A stretch of 64,000 nucleotides of DNA, from contig NW_026947543.1 of NCBI RefSeq assembly GCF_034190915.1, positions 1,798,001 through 1,862,000 of the forward strand. The letters run 5' to 3'. Each line of letters begins with the position of its first letter. Position 1 is the stretch's first letter. Made by a program: the position numbers and the translations under genes. The notes under the pieces are model-generated. The model was not told the DNA's origin, made no database searches, and saw only the letters and a list, made by a program, of their open reading frames with translations. Origin of the DNA: Cavia porcellus (Eukaryota > Chordata > Mammalia > Rodentia > Caviidae). Below, piece after piece: positions 62,073 through 64,000 of the stretch.

Positions 62073-63969
62073 GGATGAATATTTTTGGCCTCATATGCCA
62101 CAGGATTCTCACTGAAGGTTTCACTGCTCAGAATTTGGGGATGGAAGTGCTTCCCAATCTACACATGGATGTACTTTCAATGGGTTATGAAATATGCCAG
62201 GGCCTGGCAGATGTTCTCTGACATGTCCTATCCTTGAGCATATGTTTTCCCTTGTAATGTCTTTCATTTGGCTGAGTCCTGTTCCCTAAGCTATTCAGTC
62301 AAGACTTGCTGGAATCATTCACCTGCAGTATAAGAGCTTTCTGTGAAATTTCTCAGCAGAAATCCTCTGCAAGCACATAGCTTTGGATATCAGAGACAGT
62401 GGTGGAAGTTGAATTTCAAGGGCAGATATTAGAAAACAAAGAAACAAGCCCCGAATAAGATCTTTACATGTTTCCCAGATGAATATGTTTGGAAATACAG
62501 GGGAAGATGGAGATCAAGACTGAGAAGAGTGAACACACATTTCAAGGTACAAAAACCAGGGAAAAACATGGGAAAGCAAGAGAGCTGGTTAATTTGATGT
62601 AAAAATCTTTGATGATAAAAGGAAAATTATATTCTCTTGGTGATTTAATCAGGCTGTAGCAGTGAAGTTCTCATGTTGGTTGTCCTATGTGTGGCCTTCT
62701 GCTTTGGGCAGTGGATGCAGGACAGGAGATCTTCAAATAAATCTGGTTGAACACAAAATAGTGAAAAAAATATCAATCTAAATCCTGTGTATTCCTTCCC
62801 TTTGAGAACATATATGGATAATGTCCGGAGTTTCAAAAGAGAAAATGTCTATTGGGTGATGGTTTCACCAATGAAATGGTCACTTCACATAACATTTTGA
62901 ATTTTGCTTACACATTTGCTCATGTACCGGGCCTGAGTAAAGCAGAATGCAGAGTAAGCCTCATCAATAGTTGTGCATTCCATAAGTGGTTTTAAAACCA
63001 GTGAAACCCTTTGGACCTAGTGTTTGTATTTAATTCGCTGATTGGTTTTTCAAATTGTTTATTTTACTATTTTTAACTTTGGGAGTCAGGGAAGCCCTCA
63101 CTCATAGTGATTTAGACCTCTCCATAAGCTCTGAAGTTATTCATGTAACAGCTATTACATGTTATAAGTTTCTCCTATTAAAACTTGAAAGACTAACAGA
63201 CTCTGCTACTTTTCATCTAAATTCAGTGTTGGACTTTTTTTACAAGTCCTTTGAAATGTGTCCTCCTCTAGTCACTGGTCGTGCTGGAATGTACTTTCTT
63301 GTGAAGACAGGATTTGAGCAAATTGACACAAGTACAGTTTGCCACTACTCTGGACACCTGGTTAAATATCGAGTTGCCTAAATGGTGTGTGTTTTACTTT
63401 GATCTCTGCTCACACTTTGCTCATCCAGTTAGAAGCACAGGGCTCCAGGCCATAGCGTTCTAGGCCTAAACAAGAAAATTTCCATTCCGTTTTGGGAGTT
63501 CATTCATCTCTCATAATTAGTTTTTCCACAAATGTGTGCTTCAGGAGAGTCCCTGTCTAAATGTGGAGAGGCCCATTTTCATTCACTCAATTTCAGACTT
63601 TCTAAGATTTTCAGTTATTAGAGATTTGCCCAGACATGCCATTGTCAAGGGACAGTGCACTTCTCTTGAAGTTGTGCAGTATTACTTCATGTGTTTCCGT
63701 GGAATTTCCACCAATGGGAAACTCTTGCTGTAGTCATCACCAAGTGTTTCTGCGTAAGAAAATATAACTAACAAAGGATGAGGTTTCAAGCAGAATGAGG
63801 AATGGAGGGATAATCTTTATTTCAGTGCAGGTTGACCTTTCAAAGAAATAGTAATTCCTATGAAATAGGAGGTAAAATCTTTTGTAAAGAGACATGGATA
63901 TGACATGCTCAACTTTATGTCACATTTTTTAAAAAGCCAAGGGCATTTGAGAAATTCTTGGCTGCTGAA

Positions 63970-64000
63970 TTGTCCCTTTTTTCAAATTTCTCATAGGTAA
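63970..64000 (+). other. Juxtaposed splice motif, unit 17, cut at end
   Basis: TGTCCCTTTTTTC then TCATAG|GTAA; the window ends inside the donor. Confidence 0.38.

Larger units (their letters stand above)
61665..64000. repeat. Macrosatellite unit 17, cut by window end
   Basis: The first 2,336 bp are present. It is the only unit lacking the 17-bp tandem duplication (single copy at 63217-63231). The sequence stops four bases into the GTAA of the splice motif. Confidence 0.95.

Noticed and set aside
63055..63381. 108-codon frame in unit 17 as a real gene
   Set aside because: It is created by absence of a 17-bp repeat, is broken in the other 16 units, and has no recognisable domain. Kept only as a finding.
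1..64000. Known macrosatellites such as DXZ4, RS447/USP17, D4Z4 or an rDNA spacer
   Set aside because: No GC-rich unit, no USP17-like or DUX-like frame, no rRNA sequence.
1..64000. CRISPR array or bacterial/phage repeat region
   Set aside because: Unit length is kilobases, there is no repeat-spacer pattern and no bacterial gene density, and a rodent-type SINE is present.

Overview
The window is almost certainly vertebrate nuclear DNA, most likely from a rodent. It holds no bacterial-type genes, and the longest open frame in 64 kb is 108 codons. Every repeat unit carries a full-length 7SL-derived SINE that looks like B1, including what appears to be the 29-bp internal duplication typical of rodent B1. 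I cannot name the species or chromosome.

The whole window is one head-to-tail tandem array (a macrosatellite). There are 17 copies of a unit of about 3,874 bp: 16 complete in the phase used here, and a last one cut by the window end. With base 1 as phase, units start at 1, 3875, 7750, 11624, 15498, 19371, 23245, 27119, 30993, 34866, 38739, 42613, 46489, 50362, 54237, about 58066 and 61665. Units 1 to 11 (0-42.6 kb) are almost identical, differing by only a few substitutions or 1-bp indels each. Unit 12 is transitional (from about 44.2 kb), and units 13-17 are clearly older and more divergent. This is the pattern expected of a homogenised core next to an array flank.

Layout of one unit, using unit 1 coordinates: 1-313 is the second copy (D2) of a 322-bp internal direct duplication. 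Positions 246-408 are a compact promoter-like module: a palindromic RFX X-box, an inverted CCAAT box, an AP-1 site, a second X-box and a TATA-like TTTAAATA. Positions 430-2320 are sequence I do not recognise, with an AATAAA at 1073 and a 17-bp tandem duplication at 1554. A juxtaposed splice acceptor/donor lies at 2350|2351, and an A-rich tract with AATAAA at 2395-2440. The B1-like SINE is at 2856-2994, followed by unrecognised sequence to 3544. The first copy (D1) of the internal duplication is at 3545-3866.

No protein-coding gene can be supported. The short frames recur only because the units are copies, and they pick up stops and frameshifts in the divergent units. The most economical reading is a repeated non-coding transcription unit, with an RFX/NF-Y promoter of a kind often seen in testis or ciliated cells, amplified and homogenised by unequal exchange and gene conversion. 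The promoter and splice roles are inferred from motifs only. Recombination footprints are visible: a two-unit higher-order repeat (units 8-9 and 10-11), a D1/D2 collapse at about 58,065, and diagnostic variants shared between distant units.
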